Shown piece by piece: positions 50,113 to 58,191 of a DNA stretch of 64,000 nucleotides. Positions within the stretch are counted from its first letter, which is position 1. Each line of letters begins with the position of its first letter. Under the pieces are notes generated by a model that was not told where the DNA came from, ran no database searches, and worked only from the letters and a program-made list of their open reading frames with translations. This DNA comes from JANMDU01 sp031418715 (lineage in GTDB: Bacteria > Pseudomonadota > Gammaproteobacteria > Burkholderiales > Burkholderiaceae_C), in assembly GCA_031418715.1 (NCBI GenBank), contig JANOJL010000002.1, forward strand, positions 1-64,000, written 5' to 3'. The translations under genes were made by a program, and so were the position numbers.

Positions 50113-51798
50113 ATGCAACACGACAAAATCCTCATTCTCGATTTCGGCTCCCAAGTGACCCAGCTGATTGCCCGCCGCGTGCGCGAGGCGCAGGTTCTCT
50201 CGGAGGTGCATCCTTGCGATGTGAGCGATGAATGGCTGCGCGAGTATGCCAAAGACGGCTCGCTCAAAGGCATCATTTTGTCGGGCTCACATGCCAGTGT
50301 TTATGAGGATACGACAGATAAAGCGCCGCATGCGGTGTTTGAGCTGGGCATCCCGGTCTTGGGGATTTGCTATGGCATGCAGACCATGGCGCATCAGCTC
50401 GGCGGCAAGGTGGAGGGTGGTCACAAAAGGGAATTCGGCTTTGCTGCGGTGCGCGCGCATGGCCACACGGCGCTGCTGCAAGATATTCAAGACTTTGCCA
50501 CGCCCGAGGGCTTTGGCATGCTGAACGCTTGGATGAGCCATGGCGACAAAGTCACCGAGCTGCCGCCCGGCTTCAAGCTCATGGCCTCCACGCCGAGCTG
50601 CCCGATTGCGGGCATGGCGGATGAGGCGCGCAAGTTTTATGCTGTGCAGTTTCATCCTGAAGTCACGCACACGGTGCAGGGCAAGGCGCTCTTGGAGCGC
50701 TTCGTGCTCGGTATTTGCGGCGCGAAAAAAGATTGGGTGATGGGCGACTACATTCTTGAGGCCGTTGCCAAAATCAAGGCGCAGGTGGGTGATGAAGAAG
50801 TGATTCTCGGCCTTTCGGGCGGCGTGGATTCATCCGTAGCCGCTGCGCTGATTCATCGCGCGATTGGCAGCCAGCTCACCTGCGTATTCGTGGATCACGG
50901 CTTGCTGCGCCTGAATGAAGGCGATGCGGTGATGGAAATGTTCGAGGGTAAATTTGGCCTCAAGGTGATTCGCGCGGATGCGAGCGAGTTGTTTTTGGGC
51001 AAGCTGGCGGGTGTGAGCGAGCCGGAAGCCAAGCGCAAGATCATTGGTGGTTTGTTTGTGGATGTGTTCAAGGCAGAGGCTGAGAAATTAAAGAAAAAAG
51101 AGGCGCTCCCCGTTATAGAACTTGCGCAGAGTGCTACTAAAAGCATAGTGAATGGCGACGAAGCAAGCCACACCTCACGCGGCGTGACCTTCCTCGCCCA
51201 AGGCACGATCTATCCCGATGTGATCGAATCCGGCGGTGCCAAAAGCAAAAAAGCCGTCACGATCAAAAGCCACCACAATGTAGGCGGTCTGCCTGCGCAG
51301 CTCGGCTTGAAGCTCCTAGAGCCACTGCGCGATTTGTTTAAAGACGAAGTGCGCGAACTCGGCGTAGCGCTTGGCCTGCCGCACGACATGGTCTACCGCC
51401 ACCCCTTCCCCGGCCCGGGCCTGGGGGTTCGCATCTTGGGCGAAGTGAAAAAAGAATACGCCGATTTGCTGCGCAAGGCGGATGCCATCTTCATCGAAGA
51501 GCTGCGCAATTTTAAAGATGAGCCATCAGGCAAAAACTGGTATGAACTCACCAGCCAAGCCTTCACCGTTTTCCTGCCCGTCAAAAGCGTGGGCGTGATG
51601 GGCGATGGCCGCACCTACGATTACGTCGTCGCCCTGCGCGCCGTGCAAACCTCAGACTTCATGACCGCCGACTGGGCCGAACTGCCCTACGCTTTGCTCA
51701 AGAAAGTCTCTGGCCGTATCATCAACGAAGTGCGTGGCATCAACCGGGTCACCTATGACGTGAGCTCTAAGCCGCCTGCGACAATCGAGTGGGAGTGA
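50113..51798 (+). CDS. guaA: GMP synthase (glutamine-hydrolysing), with repeat-derived insertion
   Basis: XMP to GMP. Class I glutaminase with the nucleophile in LGICYGMQ and the His-Glu in FHPEVTHT; PP-loop ATPase LSGGVDSSVAA; C-terminal dimerisation domain ending PPATIEWE. 561 residues, against 525 in E. coli. Much of the excess lies between EKL and VTFLAQGTIYPD, where relatives have few residues; this stretch includes PVIELAQSATKSIVN from a dispersed repeat. ATG 50113 is used; a TTG three codons upstream is unlikely. The last 18 bp form the attachment core repeated at 57331 and 58498. Confidence 0.96.
   Translation: MQHDKILILDFGSQVTQLIARRVREAQVLSEVHPCDVSDEWLREYAKDGSLKGIILSGSHASVYEDTTDKAPHAVFELGIPVLGICYGMQTMAHQLGGKVEGGHKREFGFAAVRAHGHTALLQDIQDFATPEGFGMLNAWMSHGDKVTELPPGFKLMASTPSCPIAGMADEARKFYAVQFHPEVTHTVQGKALLERFVLGICGAKKDWVMGDYILEAVAKIKAQVGDEEVILGLSGGVDSSVAAALIHRAIGSQLTCVFVDHGLLRLNEGDAVMEMFEGKFGLKVIRADASELFLGKLAGVSEPEAKRKIIGGLFVDVFKAEAEKLKKKEALPVIELAQSATKSIVNGDEASHTSRGVTFLAQGTIYPDVIESGGAKSKKAVTIKSHHNVGGLPAQLGLKLLEPLRDLFKDEVRELGVALGLPHDMVYRHPFPGPGLGVRILGEVKKEYADLLRKADAIFIEELRNFKDEPSGKNWYELTSQAFTVFLPVKSVGVMGDGRTYDYVVALRAVQTSDFMTADWAELPYALLKKVSGRIINEVRGINRVTYDVSSKPPATIEWE
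51099..51152 (-). repeat. Dispersed hairpin repeat, copy 13, inside guaA
   Basis: AGAGGCGCTCCCCGTTATAG, AACTTGCGCAGAGTGCTA, then CTAAAAGCATAGTGAA. Read in frame as LPVIELAQSATKSIVN within an essential gene. Confidence 0.85.
51781..51798 (+). other. Attachment core at the guaA 3' end (attL-like)
   Basis: acaatcgagtgggagtga, the last codons (TIEWE-stop) of guaA. The region immediately upstream is ordinary guaA coding sequence and does not match the arm sequence found before the other copies, as expected for the chromosomal side of an insertion. Confidence 0.75.
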
Positions 51799-51804
51799 GG
51801 GAGC

Positions 51805-52563
51805 TTACTCGGGTGCTATTGCAAACACACGAGCTGGAAAACCCGATCCCTCTTTGGGTTTTGGACAACTAGCAATGATGATGGCACCGGTCTCAGGAAG
51901 GTCTTGCAGATTAGCAAGTAGCTCAATCTGCCACCGGTCAAGTCCAAGCACGTAGGTTTCTAGAGAAACATCGCCTCGGCTGATGGACAGGCCGCTATCG
52001 GTATCTGTCGTTTCATGCCCGCAAGCAACAGCATTTCTTTTCTCAAACACATAGCGCAACACTTCAAGCGACCATCCCGGAAAGTGGGCGACGCCCATCG
52101 CATCTCGGTTCATCATGGCTTGCTTCGAAGGCCAGCGGCTGCTCCAACCGCTACGTTTGGCGATAAAAGCTCTTTCAGGAATTTCTCCGTGCTTTGATTC
52201 CCAGTGTTCTACATCTTGCAAGCTGATGCAATAGTCTGGTTCGTTCTTGACCTGGGTTGATATGTCGAGCACCACTAGAGGCAAGATCATTTCGGTGACG
52301 AGGATTTCATCCAAAAAGCGTTTGCCGCGAACAAAGTGCGCACCCGGGTCGACATGCGTGCCCCATTGACCAACGTGGCTGTAGCGGTGCGCTAGAAAAC
52401 CGTGACCCTGTGTGCCAATACCGGGCTCATAGTGAAAGAGTGTTTCTCGTGTAGCGGGTGCGAAGCTCTCGCAGTGGGGAATATCAGCATCAAAAGCATG
52501 CGTCAAATCAATCCATCTTCCAGACTGGAGCGTTTGCAAAGCCTGAAAAAGATGGCTAGACAT
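51805..52563 (-). CDS. Cyclase / kynurenine-formamidase-like metal hydrolase
   Basis: 252 residues. The metal-binding signature HVGQWGTHVDPGAHF (H-x-G-T-H-x-D-x-x-x-H-F type) near residue 65 defines the cyclase (PF04199) family, which hydrolyses amides or lactones. Its stop is 6 bp from the guaA stop, convergent, so the gene begins right at the attachment core. Last gene of a leftward operon with cupin, TIM-barrel, pdxA2 and kinase genes. The substrate is unknown; opening or closing of a lactone/amide upstream of the sugar-acid steps is an inference. Confidence 0.8.
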   Translation of the reverse strand: MSSHLFQALQTLQSGRWIDLTHAFDADIPHCESFAPATRETLFHYEPGIGTQGHGFLAHRYSHVGQWGTHVDPGAHFVRGKRFLDEILVTEMILPLVVLDISTQVKNEPDYCISLQDVEHWESKHGEIPERAFIAKRSGWSSRWPSKQAMMNRDAMGVAHFPGWSLEVLRYVFEKRNAVACGHETTDTDSGLSISRGDVSLETYVLGLDRWQIELLANLQDLPETGAIIIASCPKPKEGSGFPARVFAIAPE

Positions 52564-52572
52564 TTTGCGGCT

Positions 52573-52950
52573 TCAAATATGCGGGAGATCCGTTACGGTA
52601 CGTTCATTCACGGTATTGCCTGTGTTTAGTGTTGTTTTTGGTTCAAACAGTATGCAGTGCACTTCATCGCTCAGAGCGGTTGGGCAGTGCGCGGTACCGC
52701 GTGGAACAATGATGTACTCACCGGATTTGACAAGCTGGTCGCCGCCGCTCTCTGGCCGTAACTTCATCAATAACTCACCCTTGACCACGAGAAAAAGTTC
52801 ATCTTCAAATTCGTGGTGATGCCAGTTAAATTCACCTTTGAATTTAGCCAGCTTAATTTGAAAATCGTTGATATCACCACCTACGCGGGGCGACCAATAC
52901 TCATCGAAAGCACCAAATGCTTGCGTTAAATTGACTTTGCTGAGTTTCAT
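52573..52950 (-). CDS. Cupin-domain protein
   Basis: 125-residue single cupin. Metal-binding motif 1 is seen as NWHHHEFEDELFLVVKGEL and motif 2 as PRGTAHCPTALSDEVHCILF. It overlaps the TIM-barrel gene by ATGA-type coupling (52947-52950), so it is in the same operon. Could be an isomerase, dioxygenase or accessory protein; no specific assignment. Confidence 0.8.
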   Translation of the reverse strand: MKLSKVNLTQAFGAFDEYWSPRVGGDINDFQIKLAKFKGEFNWHHHEFEDELFLVVKGELLMKLRPESGGDQLVKSGEYIIVPRGTAHCPTALSDEVHCILFEPKTTLNTGNTVNERTVTDLPHI

Positions 52951-53615
52951 GCCGTGACTCCTTGAAGTTCCAAAATACTCTTAACCTGCTGTTCAACAGG
53001 ATTCTTGATAAAACTACCGTTAAATACTGCGCTACCTACCGTGAAACCCCATGCGCCGGCGCCACGCATGGCTTGTACTCTTGAATCATCATGGATGCTA
53101 CCTGCGGCGATCACGGGCACGCTGACTGATTGCACAACACGTCGCGTCAGTTCAGGCACATCGCCCGCGAAGCGATAAGCGAGTAAATCCAAACCGTGAA
53201 CACCCGGCATTGCGGCAAGACGCTTCGCATCATCCACAATTTCTTCTAGCGAGCCGGTGAGTTGGGTCGGATGCCCCACGGTGTGGCCCGCGAAGGGGAA
53301 GTATTGAATTCCTGTTCCCTTGAGAATGCGTGTGGCATCTTCTGCATAACGGCCACCTAGCAAATAGTCCACCCCAATACGGACTGCGGCTTCAATCGAT
53401 TGAATTTCAGCTTCTTGGCTGGTGCTGACTACTTCAAGCATGACCCTTTTGCTGTCGCGCTTCATGGCTTTGGCCAGTGAAACGAGCTCATCAAAGGGCA
53501 GACCGATATCTTTGAAACCAACGTAGCGCAGCGAGGTTTGCGCCAAGCTCGCGTAGACCGCATGCGCATCGGACACGGTTTGATCGTTGTTGGTAAGCAT
53601 AAAAATAAAGTGCAT
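52947..53615 (-). CDS. Phosphate-binding TIM-barrel protein (putative sugar-phosphate epimerase)
   Basis: 222 residues. The C-terminal VPVIAAGSIHDDSRVQAM, then GAWGFTVGSAVF, is the phosphate-gripping end of HisA/NanE/TrpF-like barrels; the N-terminus has SLRYVGFKDIGLPFDELVSL. No family could be named with certainty. Between a cupin gene and pdxA2 in a C4 sugar-acid operon, an epimerase or isomerase acting on a phosphorylated C4 acid is a reasonable inference. Confidence 0.6.
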   Translation of the reverse strand: MHFIFMLTNNDQTVSDAHAVYASLAQTSLRYVGFKDIGLPFDELVSLAKAMKRDSKRVMLEVVSTSQEAEIQSIEAAVRIGVDYLLGGRYAEDATRILKGTGIQYFPFAGHTVGHPTQLTGSLEEIVDDAKRLAAMPGVHGLDLLAYRFAGDVPELTRRVVQSVSVPVIAAGSIHDDSRVQAMRGAGAWGFTVGSAVFNGSFIKNPVEQQVKSILELQGVTA

Positions 53616-53629
53616 CGCTGAAACTTTCG

Positions 53630-54619
53630 TTAAGAAGAGGCGCTGTGCGCAAGTAGGTGCGCAGTGGCAAGTGCGGTTTTCATGCTGGCTGGATCGGCGA
53701 TGCCTTGGCCAGCAATATCAAAGGCAGTGCCGTGATCGGGGCTGGTGCGTACAAATGGCAGGCCAACAGTGATGTTCACGCCGTCTTCTACGCCCAGTAA
53801 CTTAACGGGAATTAGGCCCTGATCGTGATACTGCGCCACCACCACGTCATAGCGGCCCTTGCGCGCATGCATGAATACCGTATCGCCAGGTAGTGGCCCC
53901 ACCACATCAATGCCCTCTGCCCGAGCTAGCGCAACAGCAGGGGCGATGATGTCGATGTCTTCGCTGCCAAAGAGGCCGCCTTCGCCAGCATGCGGATTGA
54001 GCCCAGCCACCGCGATGCGCGGCTGGGATAGCCCCATGCTCTGCAAGCTACGGTGCGCTAAGCGAATGATGCGAAGCTCTAGTGGGATACTCAGTTTTTT
54101 CACCGCCTCAATGATCGAGCAATGCACCGTCACGAGTAGGGTGCGCAACTGCGGGTTGGCCAGCATCATGCCGTAGTCTTGCGTGCCAGACAGATCAGCC
54201 AGCATCTCGGTATGGCCTGGGTAGGGCACATGAGCCGCAGCCAGTGCTTCTTTGTTGACCGGCGCGGTGCAGATGCCACTAATGACGCCAAGGTTTGCCC
54301 ACTTGATAGCAAGTTCAATGGCATTGAACGCAGCTTGCCCCGCTGCTGCGCTTGTCTGACCCAAGGGCAAGTTCTCTGGCAGGTTGCTGATGTTTACAAC
54401 ATCTATTGTGTCTGCACTAAAGCGATGCTCGCTGACGTGTTGTATGCCACGTATGCTTAGCTGCGGTGCAAAGCGCATGGCATGGCGCGTTATGCTGCCA
54501 ACGTCACCGATCACCAACGCAGGATGCCGCGTGATGAATAGCGTGTCTGCAAAGGTTTTTACAACAATCTCAGGTCCAATGCCTGCTGCATCGCCAAAGG
54601 TGATGGCAATTGGTTTCAT
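53630..54619 (-). CDS. pdxA2: PdxA2-type 4-phospho-sugar-acid dehydrogenase
   Basis: 329 residues from ATG 54619. PdxA-family features: AITFGDAAGIGPEIVVK, metal-binding His in TVHCSIIEAV, AQYHDQGLIPVKLLG, and TSPDHGTAFDIAGQG. Next to a DUF1537 kinase it should belong to the PdxA2 branch, which oxidatively decarboxylates 4-phospho-D-threonate or -erythronate to DHAP, rather than to vitamin-B6 PdxA. It overlaps the kinase gene stop by 4 bp. Confidence 0.85.
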   Translation of the reverse strand: MKPIAITFGDAAGIGPEIVVKTFADTLFITRHPALVIGDVGSITRHAMRFAPQLSIRGIQHVSEHRFSADTIDVVNISNLPENLPLGQTSAAAGQAAFNAIELAIKWANLGVISGICTAPVNKEALAAAHVPYPGHTEMLADLSGTQDYGMMLANPQLRTLLVTVHCSIIEAVKKLSIPLELRIIRLAHRSLQSMGLSQPRIAVAGLNPHAGEGGLFGSEDIDIIAPAVALARAEGIDVVGPLPGDTVFMHARKGRYDVVVAQYHDQGLIPVKLLGVEDGVNITVGLPFVRTSPDHGTAFDIAGQGIADPASMKTALATAHLLAHSASS

Positions 54620-55686
54620 ACGTCGTGCCCTCGGATCACCTGTAAGCAGTTCAAAAATACGTCGTCTTGCCCAAAACCTCCCGCTTTGGTGATCATCGGG
54701 ATATCGCCACGCGGTGTTTGCAAGATGCACAGCGGAATACCCGGCTCAACCTCTCGCAAGACGCTGACTCCACTGGCTTGCAGCGCGCGCGCAAGTTGCT
54801 TCGCTGTCTCGCCCCCGGTCACAATGAGGCCATCGCATTGACCTTGTTGGATGGCTTGTACGACTTGATCAACAAGCGTTTGCGTCAATTCGACAGGCTG
54901 CCCTAGGGAGTCTGGTGTGGAGAAGATCGATGCGGAATGGCCAGTGACGTTGCGTTGCTGCTGCTTAGAGCGCGGGTTTTGGCTGCCGACGACGATGGCG
55001 GGGAATTTGGATGCTGTAAATGCGGCTGCACGCGCGCCTCGCTCGGGCAAAGTGAATGCAAAAGCGCGCAACAAGCCAGTAGATCCCGCCCAGAGAATAT
55101 CGCGGCGCGCCCAAGCCATGGCCACAATATCGAGCAGTGCTTGTTCATCGCTAGCATCCATCAATACAGCATCATGATGATCGAGCAAATGAATCGCTTG
55201 CGCCGGTTTAGTAGCCACTTGCAGCGAGATACCGTGTTCAACAAAGAGAGCTGGAATATTGCTTTCGATGACGGGATTGAGCGGGTCGCTGGCAAAAGAT
55301 GATTCATGCACGAGCTTCCCATGCACGTATACGTTGCCATTGCGCGTAATACGTCCCGCTGCGGGGAAAGCGGGAGCAATAAGGAGTTTTTTGCGACCAC
55401 TGGCTGACAGGGCTGCTAACACCTCGGCAGCTACTGGGCCGCGCAGTGTGGAATCAAATTGCTTGATCAAGATTTCAGCGCTTTTCCAAGCTGCCGCCCA
55501 ATCGCTGACGATTGCGCTGGCCTGCGCTTGGGGTAATGTGCGGCTGTCAGTGTCTGTGCTGATCACTTGCGCGGGGCTGGAATATGCAGAAGATAGTGCA
55601 ACAGCTGTGCGCCAGCCGCGCTCAGCAAAGGCGGGTAGGCCATCGGTAGCGCTGGTGAAGTCGTCGGTGATGATGCGTATCTGCAT
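54616..55686 (-). CDS. Four-carbon acid sugar kinase (DUF1537, DtnK/OtnK-like)
   Basis: 356 residues. N-terminal DUF1537 motif IITDDFTSATDGLPAF, substrate-side KQFDSTLRGPVAAEV, C-terminal nucleotide-binding VTGGETAKQLARAL and ITKAGGFGQDDVFLNCL. The family phosphorylates D-threonate, D-erythronate and related acids at C4, feeding PdxA2. It is the first gene of the leftward operon, divergent from the MocR gene. No dedicated transporter is in the module. Confidence 0.87.
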   Translation of the reverse strand: MQIRIITDDFTSATDGLPAFAERGWRTAVALSSAYSSPAQVISTDTDSRTLPQAQASAIVSDWAAAWKSAEILIKQFDSTLRGPVAAEVLAALSASGRKKLLIAPAFPAAGRITRNGNVYVHGKLVHESSFASDPLNPVIESNIPALFVEHGISLQVATKPAQAIHLLDHHDAVLMDASDEQALLDIVAMAWARRDILWAGSTGLLRAFAFTLPERGARAAAFTASKFPAIVVGSQNPRSKQQQRNVTGHSASIFSTPDSLGQPVELTQTLVDQVVQAIQQGQCDGLIVTGGETAKQLARALQASGVSVLREVEPGIPLCILQTPRGDIPMITKAGGFGQDDVFLNCLQVIRGHDV

Positions 55687-55710
55687 GCTTGAGATTTTGA
55701 TGGCTTATGG

Positions 55711-55738
55711 TTGATAATAAAGATCCAAAAGTTATCAA
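55711..55738. promoter_or_regulatory. Inverted repeat between kinase and MocR genes
   Basis: TTGATAA (55711-55717) and TTATCAA (55732-55738), perfect 7-bp inverted halves with centres 21 bp apart, in an AT-rich stretch between divergent genes. This is a likely binding site of the MocR regulator for both promoters; it is the reason the MocR start is placed downstream at 55770. Confidence 0.5.
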
Positions 55739-55769
55739 TTTTAAGCAACCAATAAATCCGCATCAAGCC

Positions 55770-57206
55770 ATGCCAATCAAAGTGCGCGAAAGCGCTTTAC
55801 CAGAAATTTCGCTCGATGTAGCAAGCAAGCTGCCCGTTAACAGGCAGCTTGTGGGGGCGCTACGAGGCGCGATACACCGTGGTTTGCTCAAGGTCGGATC
55901 GAGGTTGCCCCCCAGCCGCGAGGCAGCGATGCAACTAGGTGTTGGACGAAACACCGTAGTTGATGCGTACGCAGATTTGCTGGCGGAGGGTTTGATAGAG
56001 ACGCAAGGGCGGTTGGGTAGCTTTGTTGCGTCAAAGCTTGCGTCCAGCACAGTCAAAAAAGTGCTCAAGTCGGAGCTGCCTCATGTGTCATTGCGTTTAA
56101 GTGATGTGCAGATTCAACGAGCTACTCAAGACTGGCGGCTGGGTCAGGCCCGTGCGCAACTCTTGCCTTTGCATGTATGGCGAGCGGCATGCAAAGAGTC
56201 AGGGCGGCATTTGCCTCCGTCTGATTACGGTGATCCACGTGGTTCGCGCGGTCTGAGGCAAGCGATTGCAGATTGGCTTCGTAACGAGCGCTCTGTGTTC
56301 TACAGCCCAGATCAAATCGTCGTGACGCAAGGTGCTGGCAGTGCAATCGATCTCCTCATGGCGCTGCTACTGAGATCCGGCGATGTGTGTGCGGTAGAAC
56401 AACCTGGCTATCTGCGCGCCCCAACAGCAGCTCGCGCAGCAGGAGCAAGTGTGCGAGAAGTAGCGGTTGATCAGCAAGGCATGCGTATTGAAGACGCTTT
56501 CCAAGGCAAGGCACCCGCGCTGCTCCATCTCACGCCTTCACATCAGTATCCGCTGGGTGTGCGTTTGTCAGGCGCACGCAGGAAGCAACTGGTGCAACTC
56601 GTGCTGCGGCATCGCAGCATCATCATTGAAAACGAGTATGACCATGAGTTTATCCACGAAGGTCAAAACCATGCCCCGCTGGCGGCAAGCCTGCCAGAAC
56701 ATTCAGTACTTGTCAGCACGTTCGCCAAAGCCATCAGTCCATCGCTGCGCTTAGGTTTTGTCGCCGCCCCGATACAAATTGCTGATGCATTGGTAGCCAA
56801 AATCGAGCGTGAACGACTGCATGTATCGTGGCCTGTTCAGTGCTCTGTGCAATGGCTATTGCATTCAGGCCATTTGCAGCGCCATTTGCGCAGAGTGCGC
56901 AGGCACTATGCGCAATTACGCCAGCAGTTGCTCGGGCAACTTCATCTGCGCTGCGCTGAATTACAAATTGGAGGGCTTACTGGCGGCTTGCATGTGGTGT
57001 TACGCGCTTCGACACAGACTCGAACGATCAAAGTGGTCAATGCACTGCGACAGCGTGGCATAGCGCTTCAAGAGCTGAACGATTTCGGCAGCCAAGAGAG
57101 CGCTTTTTTGCTAGGTTACGGGCATATGACAAGCGATTCCATTGAGGACTGCATCAAAGCGATTGAGGGTGCGATGCCAGTTGCGCAACTAAAACCACAG
57201 CAGTGA
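55770..57206 (+). CDS. MocR/GabR-family regulator (GntR HTH fused to aminotransferase domain)
   Basis: 478 residues. N-terminal winged helix (LVGALRGAIHRGLLKVGSRL, PPSREAAMQLGVGRNTVVDAY) joined to a fold-type I aminotransferase-like domain (about 125-478). The candidate PLP lysine is in STFAKAISPSLRLGF. The usual acidic pair before Tyr (E-D-D-Y in relatives) reads E-N-E-Y here, so the Asp that normally contacts the PLP pyridine nitrogen may be Asn. ATG 55707 is possible but would place the operator inside the gene. It probably regulates the adjacent kinase-pdxA2 operon. Confidence 0.83.
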   Translation: MPIKVRESALPEISLDVASKLPVNRQLVGALRGAIHRGLLKVGSRLPPSREAAMQLGVGRNTVVDAYADLLAEGLIETQGRLGSFVASKLASSTVKKVLKSELPHVSLRLSDVQIQRATQDWRLGQARAQLLPLHVWRAACKESGRHLPPSDYGDPRGSRGLRQAIADWLRNERSVFYSPDQIVVTQGAGSAIDLLMALLLRSGDVCAVEQPGYLRAPTAARAAGASVREVAVDQQGMRIEDAFQGKAPALLHLTPSHQYPLGVRLSGARRKQLVQLVLRHRSIIIENEYDHEFIHEGQNHAPLAASLPEHSVLVSTFAKAISPSLRLGFVAAPIQIADALVAKIERERLHVSWPVQCSVQWLLHSGHLQRHLRRVRRHYAQLRQQLLGQLHLRCAELQIGGLTGGLHVVLRASTQTRTIKVVNALRQRGIALQELNDFGSQESAFLLGYGHMTSDSIEDCIKAIEGAMPVAQLKPQQ

Positions 57207-57219
57207 ACTTAAAACGAAG

Positions 57220-57348
57220 CAGTTTTGCTTGACGGTAAAAGTGACGGTATGGACGACCTTGGACGATCAAGAGCTGTTGTCCAGTCAAGTTCAACACAGT
57301 GCTGTGAAGTTCAGCTTTTCGCGCTGATTGACAATTGAGTGGGAGTGA
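57220..57348 (+). other. Attachment unit 1: 111-bp arm plus 18-bp guaA-like core
   Basis: CAGTTTTGCTTGACGGTAAA, then TGACGGTATGGACGACCTTG and ACGATCA, ending with core acaattgagtgggagtga (57331-57348). The arm matches 58387-58497 in sequence and in exact length (111 bp), and 60795-60905 more distantly. Contains a TGGAC/GTCCA inverted pair. It forms the right end of module 1. Confidence 0.75.
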
Positions 57349-57405
57349 GTGACCATCGTGGAGCAAGCGAGTAACATAATGGTTGATTAGCTAACCAGAT
57401 ACTAA

Positions 57406-57957
57406 ATGAAGGGGGTTTTTGTGAATTCTGTACCTTTTGCAGTCAAACCACATTCTTTGGCTGGAGCATGCTCCGACAAGACGTTGAGCCACCCAGTCCA
57501 AGGAGTGGATTTCTATTCTGCGAGGATCGAGTCGATGACGTTACGCGAAGCGCTGGATATTTATTACTTGGCACATCCACAATTTACGCCGTGGTACGAC
57601 GTGCCCAGCCCCATCCTCAAAAAGACGTTGCGTTCGCACGATATCAGTCATGTGCTCTTCGGTTGCCCGACCACCATGCTTGGAGAGTTACGCGTACAGT
57701 TCTGGAATACGTTTGGTTGCGTGGTGCCCAAATCACTGCGCGATATCTGGGACAGTTTGAAAGATTCAAATACCCGTGCATTGGTGTTCCAACCCGGCGT
57801 TCTCAAGTTTTTTTTAACTCACATACCGCAGGCGTTGCAAGTGCGAAAGGCTGCTGGACAAATGACCAAGAAATGGCGCTTTTTTGAAGAGGAGGCCTAC
57901 CTCGACATGACCGTTGGCAATATTCGTCGCGACTTCAATATTAGACTTATTGAGTAG
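57406..57957 (+). CDS. Coq4-like protein
   Basis: 183 residues. It contains H-D-x-x-H followed by eleven residues and Glu: HDISHVLFGCPTTMLGE, the zinc-binding signature of Coq4 proteins, which in ubiquinone synthesis perform C1 decarboxylation-hydroxylation of the ring. Preceding text LREALDIYYLAHPQFTPWYD also fits. Start uncertain: ATG 57406, or GTG 57421 with the strong AAGGGGG site at 57409-57415. Cargo of module 2; its base composition is lower in GC than the chromosome core. A quinone-related role is inferred. Confidence 0.65.
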   Translation: MKGVFVNSVPFAVKPHSLAGACSDKTLSHPVQGVDFYSARIESMTLREALDIYYLAHPQFTPWYDVPSPILKKTLRSHDISHVLFGCPTTMLGELRVQFWNTFGCVVPKSLRDIWDSLKDSNTRALVFQPGVLKFFLTHIPQALQVRKAAGQMTKKWRFFEEEAYLDMTVGNIRRDFNIRLIE

Positions 57958-58191
57958 CCAGCCAGATAACCCCATAGATACCTTGCGTAACAGTGTTTCG
58001 GGAGCTTGGTAGAAGTAGGAACCGATGAACGTGAGTTCGGCGTTGCGTCTAGTCCAAAGCGTTAGGAGAATTGCCGAGTACCTTTGGAAAGAAAGTCCCA
58101 CTTCTCCACCTCACTTCCACTAAAAACCGCTTCCTCAACACCCCTGCTGCAGCCTTAATTCTCTCCATCTTCGATGTGTGTTTGAGGTTAA

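Noticed and set aside
57958..58191. Short open frames on both strands between the Coq4-like gene and the toxin remnant
   Set aside because: No ribosome site, no recognisable family, and overlapping frames on both strands; treated as non-coding or decayed DNA.
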